A stretch of DNA of 64,000 nt, taken from the NCBI RefSeq assembly GCF_036173065.1, contig NZ_CP108041.1, positions 3,599,001 through 3,663,000 of the forward strand. Reading direction: 5' to 3'. Position 1 is the first letter of the stretch, and each line of letters starts with the position of its first letter. The stretch comes from Rhodococcus sp. NBC_00297 (GTDB lineage Bacteria; Actinomycetota; Actinomycetes; Mycobacteriales; Mycobacteriaceae). Below, in pieces: positions 63,659 through 64,000 of the stretch. The notes beneath the pieces are model-generated. The model saw nothing but the letters and a program-made list of their open reading frames with translations. It searched no databases and was not told the DNA's origin. The position numbers were made by a program, and so were the translations under genes.

Positions 63659-64000
63659 GTGTCAGCATTCACTGTGCGCCCTCACCCCACGCCCCTGAAG
63701 CAGCCGTTCGCGGTCTGGGATATTTCGGAGTGGGTTGTGGTCAGCCAGGAGGCTCGCGGGCTCGACCCCAAGGACTGGGTAGCACTCGAGTCGGATTCGC
63801 GACGCGAGGGCCAGTCCAGGTGGTGGCTGTTCAAGCCGATCAAAGCAGCGAGTTACCGTCGGTACGACGATTGGTCGGAGAAGATCGCCTCCGAGCTGGC
63901 GAGCGTCATCGGCCTTCCCTCCGCGAGGGTTGAGCTGGCGCAGCGGGGTGCAGAGATCGGGATCATCTCCAAGAACGTCACCCCGGACGGTTCGTCACTT
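63659..64000 (+). CDS. HipA-like kinase-fold protein, 3'-truncated by window edge
   Basis: The frame from GTG 63659 is open to base 64000 (114 codons): SRWWLFKPIKAASYRRYDDW, SEKIASELASVIGLPSARVE and GIISKNVTPDG match the start of HipA-type kinases (beta-strand F-K-P with the nucleotide Lys, then helix E-xx-A-ELA). In actinobacteria such genes often stand alone rather than with a HipB antitoxin; none is visible upstream. The product is probably a Ser/Thr kinase of unknown target. Confidence 0.78.
   Translation, partial: MSAFTVRPHPTPLKQPFAVWDISEWVVVSQEARGLDPKDWVALESDSRREGQSRWWLFKPIKAASYRRYDDWSEKIASELASVIGLPSARVELAQRGAEIGIISKNVTPDGSSL

Overview
The window looks like a chromosomal segment of a high-GC mycolic-acid actinobacterium, most likely a Nocardiaceae member close to Rhodococcus. 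The reasons are a single-polypeptide bacterial type I fatty acid synthase followed by acpS, then an M20 peptidase, a Bcp peroxiredoxin and a DUF3618 membrane protein. From memory this resembles the fas-acpS-M20-bcp neighbourhood of Mycobacterium. Genus assignment is inference.

Layout. Positions 1-13560 are conserved core: fas (5' end outside the window) and acpS with a shared terminator, a convergent TetR regulator with a near-palindromic site just upstream of its start, an Ala/Pro-rich membrane protein, an M20 peptidase broken by a frameshift, Bcp, DUF3618, and tRNA-Lys(CUU) with a strong hairpin after it. From about 13.6 kb the character changes to an accessory region of small unknown proteins, lipoproteins, paralogue families and decayed genes. 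No integrase or second att copy was found, so the tRNA is a boundary but not a proven insertion site.

The accessory region has recurring families: (a) a pair of about 355-residue proteins (13653-14717 and 18604-19683); (b) propeller-like proteins (16971-18611, 26075-27409, 27406-28917, perhaps 52026-53360); (c) a WPAD-motif family (25134-25892 and 35777-36433); (d) at least seven intact lipoproteins. Recognisable regulatory units are an ECF sigma factor/CU044_5270-type membrane protein/lipoprotein operon (21.7-23.8 kb), a CGNR regulator facing an MFS exporter (19.8-21.7 kb), an SDR facing a MerR regulator (38-39.4 kb), a GntR/ABC/permease operon (40.2-42.5 kb), a TetR/MFS operon (56-58 kb) and a LysR regulator facing an EamA transporter (58.6-60.6 kb).

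Two loci look like anti-phage defence. At 33.1-35.6 kb, an ApeA-like HEPN protein sits tail to tail with a three-helix membrane protein in visibly AT-richer DNA beside an IS481 remnant. At 43.9-46.6 kb, a second ApeA-like HEPN protein follows a protein with five zinc-ribbon repeats fused to a nuclease-like domain. This second locus lies between two direct repeats (42962-43359 and 49062-49418) that I count as about 93% identical, and it carries a G14 tract upstream of the first gene.

Decay is common: single in-frame stops (30559, 48485), frameshifts (12130, about 53775, about 60850), a transposon-truncated gene (31878) and terminal fragments of an aminotransferase, a P-loop protein and a VOC protein. 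The window ends inside a HipA-like kinase-fold gene.
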